Assembly (NCBI GenBank): GCA_964235495.1
Contig: CAXSAX010000005.1
Coordinates: 1 to 64,000, forward strand
Reading direction: 5' to 3'
DNA from: LMUY01 sp964235495
GTDB taxonomy: Bacteria > Pseudomonadota > Alphaproteobacteria > Acetobacterales > Acetobacteraceae
DNA: 64,000 nt
Translations under genes and position numbers: made by a program
Part shown: in pieces, positions 1-8,302 of the stretch
How the letters are laid out: every line of letters starts with the position of its first letter
Position numbering within the stretch: the first letter of the stretch is position 1
Notes under the pieces: model-generated
The model's database searches: none
The model's input: only the letters and a program-made list of their open reading frames with translations
Told to the model about the DNA's origin: nothing

Positions 1-55
1 CAACACGGTCCAACAACGGCGTCACAGGACGCGTGGAAAGAAGAGGGGCGTTCAT
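1..55 (-). CDS. dxs: 1-deoxy-D-xylulose-5-phosphate synthase, N-terminal start only (partial)
   Basis: Only the first 18 codons lie in the window; the gene runs off the left edge. The reading begins at an ATG (55-53) 25 bases downstream of the xseB stop. It contains TPLLDRV, a run I remember from the extreme N-terminus of alphaproteobacterial Dxs, the ThDP enzyme that starts the MEP isoprenoid pathway. The xseB-(ispA)-dxs gene order is common in Proteobacteria, which supports the call; ispA is absent here. The call rests on very few residues, so it is tentative. Confidence 0.5.
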   Translation of the reverse strand, partial: MNAPLLSTRPVTPLLDRV

Positions 56-80
56 GGACGGCGCACTCCGCGGCATGGGC

Positions 81-311
81 TTATGGGAAAGGTCGGGTCG
101 CCAGCACGCCGTCGGCTCCGCGGACGATGACCTGAACGCGAGCCTCGGCCTCCGCCAGCTTGGCCTCGCAGTGCTGGCGCAGCAGGGCGCCGCGCTCATA
201 GGCCGTGATGGCGTCTTCCAGCTTCTGCTGGCCGCCCTCCAGGCCTTTGACGATCCGCTCCAGTTCGGCCAGCGCGTCCTCGAACGACAGGCCGGAGATG
301 TCTTGCGACAT
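81..311 (-). CDS. xseB: Exodeoxyribonuclease VII small subunit
   Basis: 76 residues, the usual size for XseB, which associates in several copies with XseA to form the ssDNA-degrading exonuclease VII. The SFEDALAELERIVKGLEGG start and the downstream amphipathic helix with AYERGALLRQHCEAKLAEAE are the conserved family pattern. The ATG at 311 has an excellent Shine-Dalgarno (AAGGAGGGCGC then ATG). It is followed on the same strand by the start of a probable dxs. The 99 bases up to the next gene hold its promoter region; no clear -35/-10 was identified. Confidence 0.93.
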   Translation of the reverse strand: MSQDISGLSFEDALAELERIVKGLEGGQQKLEDAITAYERGALLRQHCEAKLAEAEARVQVIVRGADGVLATRPFP

Positions 312-410
312 GCGCCCTCCTTAGCCCGCCGTCACTACGCGCTTGCCGACCCGGCGACAACAGGCTCGCTGTGCAACGAAATCACAGTGTTGCTATACGA
401 GCACGACTGG

Positions 411-1346
411 TCAGCCATGCATCAAGCGGCGAACGTGGGCCGCCGCCGACGCCGCCAGCGCGGCCAAGTCGTAGCCGCCTTCCAGCAGGGAGACGACGCG
501 GCCGCCCGAGTGCGCCTGGGCCACCGCGTTCAGCCGGTCGGTCAGCCAGGCGAAATCCTCCGTCTCCACCCGCAGCTCGGCCAGCGGGTCGTCCCGGTGG
601 GCATCGAACCCGGCGGACACGATCAGCAATTGGGGCTGCCACGCCGCCAGCGCCGGGATGATCCGCTCGGCCCAGGCGGCGCGGAACCGCTCGCTGCCGT
701 CGCCGGGCGGCAGCGGCGCGTTCAGGATGTTGCCGGCCACCCCCGTCTCCTGCGGCGAGCCGGTGCCGGGGTAGCACGGGTGCTGGTGGCTGGAAGCGTA
801 GAACAGCGCCGGGTCGGCCGCGAAGATGTCCTGCGTGCCGTTGCCGTGGTGCACGTCGAAATCCACCACGGCCACCCGCTCCAGCCCCCAGCGCGTGCGG
901 GCGTGGCGGGCGGCGACGGCAGCGTTGTTGAACAGGCAGAACCCCATCGCCCGGGTGCGCTCGGCATGGTGGCCGGGGGGGCGGGTGGCGACGAAGGCGG
1001 CGGCGGCCCAGCCTTCCATCACCGCGTCCACTGCCGCGATGGCGCCTCCGGCGGCGCGGCGCGCGGCGGCCAGGCTGCCGGCGCTGACCACGGTGTCCGG
1101 GTCGAGGGCCAGCAGCTCGCCGATCTCCGGGTCGAGCGCCAGCAGCCGGTCCACGTAGGCCGCGGGGTGGGCGAGGCAGAGCTGCTCGCGAGTCGCCAGC
1201 GGCGCCTGCTCGCGCAGCAGGCTGGTGAAGTCGGGGTGCTCCAGCGCTTGCAGCACGGCGCGCAGGCGGTCGGGGCGTTCCGGATGGCCCAGCCCGGTGT
1301 CGTGCCCGAGGCAGTCCGTGTGGGTGATCAGCGCGGTCGCCCTCAT
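411..1346 (-). CDS. Histone deacetylase family protein (acetylpolyamine/acetoin-utilisation type amidohydrolase)
   Basis: 311 residues with the arginase/deacetylase fold signature: GHPERPDRL near residue 20, RPPGHHAE with the catalytic His pair (about 126-127), DFDVHHGNGT giving the zinc ligands Asp164 and His166, GFDAH with the third ligand Asp248, and LEGGYD with the active-site Tyr near 292. All catalytic residues are present, so a working Zn-dependent deacetylase is expected. In bacteria such enzymes act on acetylpolyamines or acetyl-lysine proteins; the substrate cannot be told from sequence. The ATG overlaps the TGA of the upstream TusA-like gene by four bases (ATGA), so the two are translationally coupled. 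Confidence 0.9.
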   Translation of the reverse strand: MRATALITHTDCLGHDTGLGHPERPDRLRAVLQALEHPDFTSLLREQAPLATREQLCLAHPAAYVDRLLALDPEIGELLALDPDTVVSAGSLAAARRAAGGAIAAVDAVMEGWAAAAFVATRPPGHHAERTRAMGFCLFNNAAVAARHARTRWGLERVAVVDFDVHHGNGTQDIFAADPALFYASSHQHPCYPGTGSPQETGVAGNILNAPLPPGDGSERFRAAWAERIIPALAAWQPQLLIVSAGFDAHRDDPLAELRVETEDFAWLTDRLNAVAQAHSGGRVVSLLEGGYDLAALAASAAAHVRRLMHG

Positions 1347-1585
1347 GCCGCCGCGTCCGGTCGGCAGCGGATGGTGAAGGAGAACACGCCGGCCTCCTCG
1401 CTGAGGCTGACCAGGGTGTGCCCGGTCTCGCGGCAGAAGGCGCGGAAGTCCGCCACGGCCGCACGGTCAGTCGCCAGCACGCGGAGCCGGTCGCCGGGGG
1501 CGAGGCCGCGCAGCGCCCGGTTGGCGCGCAGCACGGGGAGCGGGCATTGCATGCCCTTGACGTCAAGCAGGGTTTCAGCAGCCAT
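1343..1585 (-). CDS. TusA/SirA-family sulfur carrier protein
   Basis: 80 residues. The family motif CPLPVLRANRAL carries the persulfide-forming Cys14 (CPxP), followed by the beta-alpha-beta-beta pattern and DRLRVLATDRAAVADF. Members relay sulfur from cysteine desulfurase to tRNA 2-thiolation, molybdenum cofactor or sulfur-oxidation pathways; which route applies here is not shown by neighbours. It is the first gene of a two-gene operon with the deacetylase-like gene (4-base overlap) and is divergent from the ROK kinase with only about 47 bases between starts. Confidence 0.88.
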   Translation of the reverse strand: MAAETLLDVKGMQCPLPVLRANRALRGLAPGDRLRVLATDRAAVADFRAFCRETGHTLVSLSEEAGVFSFTIRCRPDAAA

Positions 1586-1632
1586 TCGGTCATCCTGCGG
1601 TGCGACCGCGGCGGCGGCAAGGGAGACTGGGC

Positions 1633-2523
1633 ATGGCGCTTCGCATGGGCATCGACTTGGGCGGCACGAAGATCGAGCATGTCGTGCTGGATCCGGGCGG
1701 CGAGGTGCTGCTGCGCCGCCGGGTGCCGACGCCCTCGGTGTACGACGACTCGGTGCGCGCGCTCGCCGGCGCCGTCGCGGAGACGGAGGCGGAGGTGGGG
1801 CCGGTCACGGTCGGCATCGGCATCCCCGGCGTCATCAGCCCAGCGACCGGGCTGGTGAAGAACTCTAACTCGCTCGCCCTGAACGGCCGCGCCCTGGACC
1901 AGGACCTGGCGGCGGTGCTGGGCCGCCCGGTGCGGATCGAGAACGACGCCAACTGCTTCGCCTTGTCCGAGGCGTCGGACGGCGCCGGGGCGGGGCAGCA
2001 CACGGTGTTCGGCGTCATCATCGGCACCGGCTGCGGCGGCGGCATCGTGGTGGGCGGGCAGGTGCTGAAAGGGCGCAATCGGCTCGGCGGGGAGTGGGGG
2101 CACAACCCGCTGCCTTGGGTGAGCGTGGAGGACATGCCGCTGCCGCGCTGCTGGTGCGGCCAGGTCGGCTGCCTGGAGACGCTGGTGGCTGGGCCCGGCC
2201 TGGCGGCGGACGCGAACGGGCCGGGCGCGCGGGACGCCTCCGCCCTGCCGGCCCGCGCCGCCGCCGGGGACCCCGTGGCGATCGCCGCCCTGGCCCGGCA
2301 TGCCGACCGGCTGGCGCGCGGGCTGGCGCAGATCGTCAACTTCCTGGACCCGGACGCGATCGTGCTGGGCGGCGGGCTGTCCAACATGGGCCACCTCTAC
2401 GTGGAGCTGCCGGCCCTGCTCAAGCGACACGTGTTCAGCGACGTGTCGGCAACCCCCATCCTGCCCGCCAAGCACGGCGACAGCTCTGGCGTGCGGGGTG
2501 CTGCCTGGCTCTGGCCGCCATGA
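1633..2523 (+). CDS. mak: ROK-family sugar kinase, probable fructokinase
   Basis: 296 residues from the ATG at 1633, which follows AAGGGAGAC at good spacing; an upstream in-frame ATG at 1600 lacks a ribosome site. It begins MGIDLGGTKIEH (ATP phosphate-binding DLGGTK) and has GVGIPG-like GIGIPGV, ENDANCFALSE with the catalytic Asp, GTGCGGGIVVGG, and the zinc site GEWGHNPLPWV followed by CWCGQVGCLE (His plus three Cys). The GHNPLPW wording matches E. coli Mak fructokinase closely. ROK kinases phosphorylate free hexoses in the cytoplasm. Its TGA overlaps the ATG of dinB (ATGA), so the sugar kinase and the polymerase are coupled, probably without functional meaning. Confidence 0.9.
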   Translation: MALRMGIDLGGTKIEHVVLDPGGEVLLRRRVPTPSVYDDSVRALAGAVAETEAEVGPVTVGIGIPGVISPATGLVKNSNSLALNGRALDQDLAAVLGRPVRIENDANCFALSEASDGAGAGQHTVFGVIIGTGCGGGIVVGGQVLKGRNRLGGEWGHNPLPWVSVEDMPLPRCWCGQVGCLETLVAGPGLAADANGPGARDASALPARAAAGDPVAIAALARHADRLARGLAQIVNFLDPDAIVLGGGLSNMGHLYVELPALLKRHVFSDVSATPILPAKHGDSSGVRGAAWLWPP

Positions 2524-3809
2524 CGGGCGCCCCTTGCGGACTGTGCCGAGACTGCTTTGCCGCCACCAAGAGCATCCCGTGCTCGGCGTGCGGCGGGGGG
2601 CGGGTGGTGCGGCATCCCGAGCTGTTCGCCCTCGCCATCGCCCACATCGACTGCGACGCGTTCTTCGCCAGCGTGGAGAAGCGGGACCGGCCGGAGCTGG
2701 CGGGCCGCCCGGTGCTGGTCGGCGGCGGCGTCCGCGGCGTGGTGACGGCGGCCTGCTACGTGGCCCGCCTGTATGGCTGCCGCTCCGCCATGCCGATGTT
2801 CAAGGCGTTGCAGGCGTGCCCGGACGCCGTGGTGATCCGGCCCGACTTCGCCAAGTACAGCGCCGCCTCCCGCGCCGTGCGCGCGCTGATGGGCCGGCTG
2901 TCGCCGCTGGTGCAGCCGCTGTCGATCGACGAGGCGGCGGTCGACCTGTCCGGCACCGCGGCGCTGCACGGCGCGCCGCCGGCCGCCGTGCTGGCCCGCT
3001 TCGCCCGGGACGTGGAGGCCGAGCTGGGCCTGACCGTGTCGATTGGGTTGGCGCCGAACCGGCTGCTGGCCAAGCTCGCCGCCGGGCGCGACAAGCCGCG
3101 CGGCTTCGCCGTGCTGGGGTCGGAGGCGGCCGGGGTGATGGCGCCCTGGCCGGTGCGCAAGCTGCCCGGCATCGGCCCGGCGCTGGAACGGCGGCTGGCC
3201 GGCCTCGGCATCACCCATCTCGGCCACCTGGCCGCGCTGGACGACCGCGCGGCGCGGGCTCGGCTGGGCGATGACGGCCCTGGCCTCGCCCGGCGCGCCC
3301 GCGGCGAGGACTCGCGCCTCGTCTCCGTGGAGCGGGACACCAAGTCGGTCAGCGCCGAGACCACTTTCGACGGCGACCTGGCGACGCTGGCGGAGCTGGA
3401 GCGCCCGCTCTGGCAGTTGGCCGAGAAGCTGGCCCGGCGGCTGCGCGAGAAGCGGCTGGCGGCTGGCGGCGTGGTGCTGAAGCTCAAGACGGCGCGCTTC
3501 GCCCTGCGCACCCGGGCGGTGCGGCTGCCGACGCCCACCGTGCTGCCGGACCTGCTGTTCGCCGCCGCCCGCGGCCTGCTGCTGCGCGAGGCGGACGGCA
3601 CGGCGTTCCGCCTGGTCGGCATCGGCGCCTCGCCGTTGCTGGCCGGGATCGAGGCTGACCGGGGAGATCTGGCCGACCCTGACGCGGCGCGCCGGGTGGC
3701 GGCGCAAGGCGCGGTGGACAGCCTGCGCGCCCGATTCGGCGAGGGCGCGATCGGGCGCGGGCGGGGGTTCGGCGGCGCGGTGCGGCGGACGATGAAGGAT
3801 ACGGAGTAG
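2520..3809 (+). CDS. dinB: DNA polymerase IV (Y-family translesion polymerase) with N-terminal Cys cluster
   Basis: 429 residues from the ATG overlapping the ROK stop. The first 40 residues carry CxxCxxC and, nine residues on, CxxC (Cys 6, 9, 12, 21, 24), a probable small zinc ribbon placed before the catalytic core. The core starts AHIDCDAFFASVEKRDRPEL (metal-binding Asp, steric-gate region), continues with SIDEAAVDLSG (catalytic Asp-Glu), GLAPNRLLAKLA, the helix-hairpin-helix KLPGIGPALERRL and the little-finger domain to the end. It bypasses DNA lesions and is error-prone. I recall this N-terminal extension from other alphaproteobacterial DinB proteins. No beta-clamp motif was confidently located at the C-terminus. 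Confidence 0.93.
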   Translation: MTGAPCGLCRDCFAATKSIPCSACGGGRVVRHPELFALAIAHIDCDAFFASVEKRDRPELAGRPVLVGGGVRGVVTAACYVARLYGCRSAMPMFKALQACPDAVVIRPDFAKYSAASRAVRALMGRLSPLVQPLSIDEAAVDLSGTAALHGAPPAAVLARFARDVEAELGLTVSIGLAPNRLLAKLAAGRDKPRGFAVLGSEAAGVMAPWPVRKLPGIGPALERRLAGLGITHLGHLAALDDRAARARLGDDGPGLARRARGEDSRLVSVERDTKSVSAETTFDGDLATLAELERPLWQLAEKLARRLREKRLAAGGVVLKLKTARFALRTRAVRLPTPTVLPDLLFAAARGLLLREADGTAFRLVGIGASPLLAGIEADRGDLADPDAARRVAAQGAVDSLRARFGEGAIGRGRGFGGAVRRTMKDTE

Positions 3810-3819
3810 GCGGCTCCGC

Positions 3820-4860
3820 TCAGCCCGCGCCCCCCGCGACATCGACGCCGCCGAACACCATGCGGCGCAGCTGCGGAGTGAACAAGGCGGGCTCGCCCGC
3901 GGACGCCTCGTCGAGCGCCCGGCCCTGCTCGGGGGACAGGAGCAGCTCCAGGCCGGCCAGGTTCTCGCGCAGCTGCTTCGGCCGGTTCGCCCCGAGCAGC
4001 AGGCAGGCCACGCCCGGCTGCGCCGCCGCCCAGGCGAGCGCCACCTGCGCGGGCGGGCGGGCGAGCTGCGCGGCCACGTCCCGCAGCGCATCGAGCACGC
4101 ACCAGTTGCGGTCGGTGAACTTGCTGAACGGGCCTTGGAAGGGGTTGGGCCCGCTCAGCCTGCCGGTGGCCTGGCCGCCCTCCCGCACATACTTGCCGGA
4201 CAGGAAGCCGCCGGCCAGCGGGCTCCAGGGCACGACGCCCATCCCGCACTCGCGGGCGGCCGGCACGTGCTCGCGCTCGATGCCGCGGGCCACGAGGGAG
4301 TATTCCATCTGCAAGGCGACCGGCCCGGGGACTCCGTGGGCCGCGGCCAGCGTCGCCATCCTGACGGCGTACCAGGCGGGCAGGTCGGACAGGCCGAAAT
4401 AGCGAATCTTGCCGGCGCGCACGAGGTCGCCCAGGGTTTGCAGCACTTCCTCGGCCGGGGTGACCATGTCGTAGACGTGCATCCAGTACAGGTCGATGCA
4501 GTCGGTGCGCAGCCGCCGCAGCGAGCCTTCCAGCGCGCGGTGGATGTTCTTGCGGCCGTTGCCGCCGGCGTGCGGGTTGCCGGGTTCGGCGTTGAAGCCG
4601 CACTTGGTGGCGAGCACCAGCCTGTCGCGCAGGGAGCGGTCGGCGATGGTGACGCCCAGCAGCTCCTCGCTGCGGCCGCTGGAATAGACGTCGGCGGTGT
4701 CGATGAAGTTGCCGCCGGCGTCCACGTAGGCGTCGAACACGGCGCGGCTGGCGGCGTCGTCGGAGCCCCAGGCCTGGTTGCCGAAGGTCATGGTCCCCAG
4801 GGCGGCCGGGCTGACGACCAGGCCGGAGCGGCCGAGGGTGCGGTAAGCGGCGAGGGGCAT
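3820..4860 (-). CDS. Aldo/keto reductase
   Basis: 346 residues from ATG 4860, preceded by AAGG at eight bases; a TTG at 4878 would add six residues. It is a TIM-barrel oxidoreductase of the AKR superfamily: YRTLGRSGLVVS start, NFIDTADVYSSGRSE (catalytic Asp and Tyr), LVLATKCGF (Lys), IDLYWMHVYD (His), and the NADPH-binding GANRPKQLRENLAG near the C-terminus. The tetrad is complete. Substrate unknown. It is the second of two tandem AKR genes (26 bases downstream of the first) and convergent with dinB. Confidence 0.88.
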   Translation of the reverse strand: MPLAAYRTLGRSGLVVSPAALGTMTFGNQAWGSDDAASRAVFDAYVDAGGNFIDTADVYSSGRSEELLGVTIADRSLRDRLVLATKCGFNAEPGNPHAGGNGRKNIHRALEGSLRRLRTDCIDLYWMHVYDMVTPAEEVLQTLGDLVRAGKIRYFGLSDLPAWYAVRMATLAAAHGVPGPVALQMEYSLVARGIEREHVPAARECGMGVVPWSPLAGGFLSGKYVREGGQATGRLSGPNPFQGPFSKFTDRNWCVLDALRDVAAQLARPPAQVALAWAAAQPGVACLLLGANRPKQLRENLAGLELLLSPEQGRALDEASAGEPALFTPQLRRMVFGGVDVAGGAG

Positions 4861-4885
4861 GGCGTTGCCTTGCTGCAAGGGGAGG

Positions 4886-5911
4886 TCAGGCCGGGAAACG
4901 CTGGCGGTCCACGAAGGCGGGGAACATCCAGCCGGGATACTCCGGCGGCAGCGCGCTGGCCGTGTTCAGGGCGTCCATCTCCGCATCCGACAGCCGCAGC
5001 GTCGTCGCTCCGATGTTGTCCTCAAGCTGCTCCACCCGCGTCGCGCCGACGATGACGGAGGTCACGTGGGGCTGCAGCAGCAGCCAGGCCAGCGCCACCT
5101 GCGCCACCGACACGCCGTGCGCGGCGGCGACCGGGCGCATGGCGTCGATGCAGTCGAACGCGCGCGCCTCGTCCACCGGCGGGAACGGCAGGCTGGCCCG
5201 GCGCGAGCCCTCCGGCGCGGCCTGACCCCGCCCCACCTTGCCGGACAGCAGGCCGCCCGCCAGCGGGCTCCATGCCAATAGGCCGAGCTTCTGGTCCTCC
5301 ACCATCGAGACGATGTCGCGCTCCACGTCGCGGCCGGCCAGGCTGTAATAGGCCTGCAACGTCTCGAACCGCGCCCAGCCGCGCTGGTCGGCGACGCCCA
5401 GCGCCTTCATCACCTGCCAGGCGCGCGCGTTGCAGATGCCGACGTAACGGACGTGGCCCTGCCGCACCAGGTCGTCGAGCGCCCGCACGGTCTCCTCCAC
5501 GGGCGTGACGGAGTCGAAGCCGTGCATCTGGTAGAGGTCGATATAGTCGGTGCCCAGCCGCTTCAGGCTGGCGTGCACGGCGTCCATGATGTGGCCGCGC
5601 GACGCGCCGCGGTCGTTCGGGCCGGGTCCGGTGGCGCCATAGGCCTTGGCGGCGAGCACCACGTCGCTGCGCTTGATGCCGAGGGTCTTGAGCGCGGCGC
5701 CCGTGATCGTCTCCGACTGGCCATCCGAGTAGATGTCGGCGGTGTCGATGAAGTTGATGCCGGCGTCCAGGGCGCGGCCGACCAGGCGCTCCGCCGCGGA
5801 CTGGCCCACCTCGCCCATGACGCTCCACACGCCGCCGCCGCCGAAGGTCATGGTGCCGAGACAAAGCTCGGACACGAACAGGCCGGTGCGGCCGAGCTGG
5901 TTGTAGCGCAT
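4886..5911 (-). CDS. Aldo/keto reductase
   Basis: 341 residues from ATG 5911, which has GGGGA upstream; an in-frame ATG at 5941 would add ten residues lacking family similarity. It starts MRYNQLGRTGLFVSELCLGTMTFGG, with NFIDTADIYSDGQSE (Asp, Tyr), VVLAAKAYG (Lys) and IDLYQMHGFD (His), so the catalytic tetrad is complete. VIVGATRVEQLEDNI is the cofactor-binding C-terminal part. It is a paralogue of the next gene downstream rather than a duplicate (clearly diverged), transcribed away from a LysR regulator with under 100 bases between starts, so that regulator is its likely controller. Confidence 0.88.
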   Translation of the reverse strand: MRYNQLGRTGLFVSELCLGTMTFGGGGVWSVMGEVGQSAAERLVGRALDAGINFIDTADIYSDGQSETITGAALKTLGIKRSDVVLAAKAYGATGPGPNDRGASRGHIMDAVHASLKRLGTDYIDLYQMHGFDSVTPVEETVRALDDLVRQGHVRYVGICNARAWQVMKALGVADQRGWARFETLQAYYSLAGRDVERDIVSMVEDQKLGLLAWSPLAGGLLSGKVGRGQAAPEGSRRASLPFPPVDEARAFDCIDAMRPVAAAHGVSVAQVALAWLLLQPHVTSVIVGATRVEQLEDNIGATTLRLSDAEMDALNTASALPPEYPGWMFPAFVDRQRFPA

Positions 5912-6007
5912 GACGGAAGGTCCCCGGTTGGTTACCGGCATCTAGCGCGGCAAACGCCATCGCATTAGATGCCAAGATCGACATGAACTTGTGCAGCGGT
6001 TGCAGCA
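5912..6007. promoter_or_regulatory. Divergent promoter region between aldo/keto reductase and LysR regulator
   Basis: 96 bases separate the two divergent starts. They contain a small dyad GCATTAGATGC (5962-5972) and look less GC-rich than the flanking genes. LysR regulators normally bind T-N11-A dyads in such spacers; this is a candidate operator only, with no promoter hexamers that I would defend. Confidence 0.35.
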
Positions 6008-6898
6008 ATGAGGCGGAACGAGCTGGATGACCTAGCCGCTTTCATGGCGGTAGCCGACTGCCTGAACTTCACGCGCGCCGCGTCCAAGCTGGGCATGTCG
6101 CCCTCCGCCCTGAGCCACGCCATGCGGGCGCTGGAAAGCCGCCTGGGCGTGCGGCTGCTGGCGCGGACCACCCGCAGCGTGGCGCCCACGGAGGCCGGCG
6201 AGCGGCTGCTGCGGACGCTTCGCCCGGCGCTGGCCGACATCGGCGCCGAGCTGGCGGCGCTGGGCCAGGCGCGCGGCAAGCCGGCGGGGGATTTGCGCAT
6301 CACCGCGCCCAAGCATGCCGCCACCGCCGTGCTGTGGCCGGTGCTGCCCGGCTTCCTGGCCGCGTACCCGGACATCCGCGTCGAAGTGGTCATCGACGAG
6401 GGCCTGACGGACATCGTGGCGAGCCGCTACGACGCCGGGCTGCGGTTCGGCGAGAAGGTCGCCAAGGACATGGTGGCGGTGCGGGTTGGGCTGCCGATCC
6501 GCTCGGCGGTCGTGGCTGCGCCGGGCTACTTCGCGGACCATGGCGTGCCGCTCACGCCGCACGAATTGGCCCGGCATCGCTGCATCAACTACCGGCTGGC
6601 GACCGCAGGAGGACTTTACGCCTGGGAATTCGAGGAAGCGGGGCGGCCGTTCGAGGTCAGGGTGGACGGCCCGCTGGTGTTCAACGACAGCGACCTGATC
6701 CTGGCCGCGGCGCTGGCCGGGCAGGGCGTGGCGCTGCTGTTCGAGGACCAGGTGGCGGGCCACGTCGCGGCGGGGCGGCTGGCGCGGGTACTGGAGGCCT
6801 GGTGCTGGACCGCTCCCGGCTACTACCTCTACCACACCAGCCGCCGGCAGGTGCCGCCCACCCTGGCCGCGCTGCTCGCGGCGCTGCGCACCCGGTAA
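6008..6898 (+). CDS. LysR-family transcriptional regulator
   Basis: 296 residues. The N-terminal winged helix-turn-helix is classical (LDDLAAFMAVADCLNFTRAA, LGMSPSALSHAMRALESRLGVRLLARTTRSV), followed by a periplasmic-binding-like effector domain (DLRITAPKHAATAVLWPVL onward, DIVASRYDAGLRFGE). It is divergent from the two aldo/keto reductase genes, the usual arrangement for LysR regulation of the neighbour. The effector is not predictable. Its stop is only one base from the stop of convergent lrgB. Confidence 0.92.
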   Translation: MRRNELDDLAAFMAVADCLNFTRAASKLGMSPSALSHAMRALESRLGVRLLARTTRSVAPTEAGERLLRTLRPALADIGAELAALGQARGKPAGDLRITAPKHAATAVLWPVLPGFLAAYPDIRVEVVIDEGLTDIVASRYDAGLRFGEKVAKDMVAVRVGLPIRSAVVAAPGYFADHGVPLTPHELARHRCINYRLATAGGLYAWEFEEAGRPFEVRVDGPLVFNDSDLILAAALAGQGVALLFEDQVAGHVAAGRLARVLEAWCWTAPGYYLYHTSRRQVPPTLAALLAALRTR

Positions 6899-6899
6899 G

Positions 6900-7613
6900 C
6901 TAGAGCAGCGTCACCAGCAGCGGCACCAGCACGGCGGTGACGATGCCGTTCAGCCCGATGGCCAGGCCGCCGAACGCGCCCGCCGTCTCGTTCACCAGCA
7001 GCAGCCGCGCCGTGGCCAGCCCGTGCCCGGCGGTGCCGCCGGCCAGGCCCTGCGCCCGCCAGTCCACCACCCGCGCCAGCCGCATCACCACCGGGCCGAG
7101 CAGCACCGCGGTCAGCCCCGTCATCAGCACGAACACCGCGGCCAGCGAGGGCGAGCCGCCGATCTGCTCGGCGATGCCCATGGCGATCGGCGTGGTGACG
7201 GATTTCGGCGCCAGGGACAGCACCACCGTGCGGGACGCGCCCAAACCCCGCGCGATCAGCATGGCGCTGACCACGGCGGTGAGCGACCCGGCGAGCAGCG
7301 CGGGCACGATGGCCGGCGCCGCGCGGCGGATGCGGGCCAGGTTGGCGTGCATCGGCACTGCCAGCGCCACCGTCGCTGGGCCGAGCAGGAACTGCACGTA
7401 CTGCCCCCCCTCGAAGTAGGCGCGGTACGGCGTGCCGGTCAGCAACAGCAAGGCGGCCAGCAGGACGATGCTGATCAGCATGGGGTTGGCCAGCACGTGG
7501 CCGCGGGCGAGGCCGCTCAGGAAGCTCGCGATCTCCCAGGCGATCAAGGTGGCGGCCAGGCCGAGCAGCGGCGTGGTCTGCAGATAGACCCAGAGCTGCG
7601 CCACGCCGGTCAA
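6900..7613 (-). CDS. lrgB: LrgB/CidB-family membrane protein
   Basis: About 237 residues, almost entirely hydrophobic with six to seven transmembrane segments. LAPKSVTTPIAMGIAEQIGG is the conserved LrgB core. The reading opens at a TTG (7613) that overlaps the lrgA TGA (TTGA); a GTG three codons later is an alternative start. LrgA/LrgB and CidA/CidB pairs act in the inner membrane on murein hydrolase export, programmed lysis and, in some bacteria, pyruvate or glycolate transport. Coupled to lrgA directly upstream. Confidence 0.9.
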   Translation of the reverse strand: MTGVAQLWVYLQTTPLLGLAATLIAWEIASFLSGLARGHVLANPMLISIVLLAALLLLTGTPYRAYFEGGQYVQFLLGPATVALAVPMHANLARIRRAAPAIVPALLAGSLTAVVSAMLIARGLGASRTVVLSLAPKSVTTPIAMGIAEQIGGSPSLAAVFVLMTGLTAVLLGPVVMRLARVVDWRAQGLAGGTAGHGLATARLLLVNETAGAFGGLAIGLNGIVTAVLVPLLVTLL

Positions 7614-7954
7614 CCGTCCCGCCCGCGCGACAGGCGCTGCATGACCCAGCCGGTGACGAGCATGCTGAGCGCGGTGGAGACCAGGATGGAGGCCAGGATC
7701 GCCACCCAGTCCCGCGCCAGCGCGTCCAGCTGGGTGACGATGCCGACGCCGGCCGGTACGAACAGCAGCGACAGGTAGCGCAGCAGGCCGTTGGACGTGT
7801 CGCGCAGCGCCGGGTCGGGGCCGCCGCGCACGACCAGCACGATGAACAGCAGCACCAGGCCGAGCACCGGGCCGGGCAGTGGCAGGCGCAGGGCGCGCGC
7901 GATGATTTCCCCTGCGAACTGGCAGAGGATCAGGACCGTGAGGGATCGCAGCAC
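7610..7954 (-). CDS. lrgA: LrgA/CidA-family holin-like membrane protein
   Basis: 114 residues, starting at GTG 7954. Four hydrophobic segments, with RLPLPGPVLGLVLLF being the typical family stretch and FVPAGVGIVTQ downstream. It is the partner of the coupled lrgB and is preceded by a small exported proline-rich protein whose stop is three bases from this start, so it is part of a four-gene operon beginning with the NUDIX gene. Confidence 0.88.
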   Translation of the reverse strand: MLRSLTVLILCQFAGEIIARALRLPLPGPVLGLVLLFIVLVVRGGPDPALRDTSNGLLRYLSLLFVPAGVGIVTQLDALARDWVAILASILVSTALSMLVTGWVMQRLSRGRDG

Positions 7955-7957
7955 GCG

Positions 7958-8302
7958 CTATTGCAACGGCATCGTCAGGTTGAGTCCGGCGCCCGGCTTG
8001 GACTTGCGGTCCTGGCCGCTCTGTGCCGAGGAGGACGGCGAGATGCCCTCGCCGCGATACTGGTCATGCCGGGTGAACAGGCTCGGCGACAGCGAGGAGT
8101 CCTTGGACGCCTCGGTGGCCGGGACGGACGCTTCCGGGTCGGGGGTCGGGGCGGCGGTGAAGCCTGGGATGCCGGGCTTCGGCGGCGGACGCGGCGGCGG
8201 CTTCACGGAGTCGGGCAAGGTGGGGGTAATGGTGAAGCTGCTGGGCGGGGCCGCGCCGGCGACGGCCAGCCCGGCAAGCGCCAGCCATGCAGCCCGCCTC
8301 AC
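7958..8302 (-). CDS. Small exported proline-rich protein, function unknown
   Basis: 114 residues from a GTG (8302) that overlaps the NUDIX stop (GTGA). Residues 1-18 form a signal peptide (RRAAWLALAGLAVAGAA), followed by a proline-rich stretch (VKPPPRPPPKPGIPGF) and a low-complexity Ser/Asp-rich C-terminal half. No catalytic motif or family recognised. Codon use looks like its neighbours, and the tight junctions on both sides support it as a real gene. Position before lrgAB suggests an envelope role, but that is inference only. Confidence 0.6.
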   Translation of the reverse strand: MRRAAWLALAGLAVAGAAPPSSFTITPTLPDSVKPPPRPPPKPGIPGFTAAPTPDPEASVPATEASKDSSLSPSLFTRHDQYRGEGISPSSSAQSGQDRKSKPGAGLNLTMPLQ

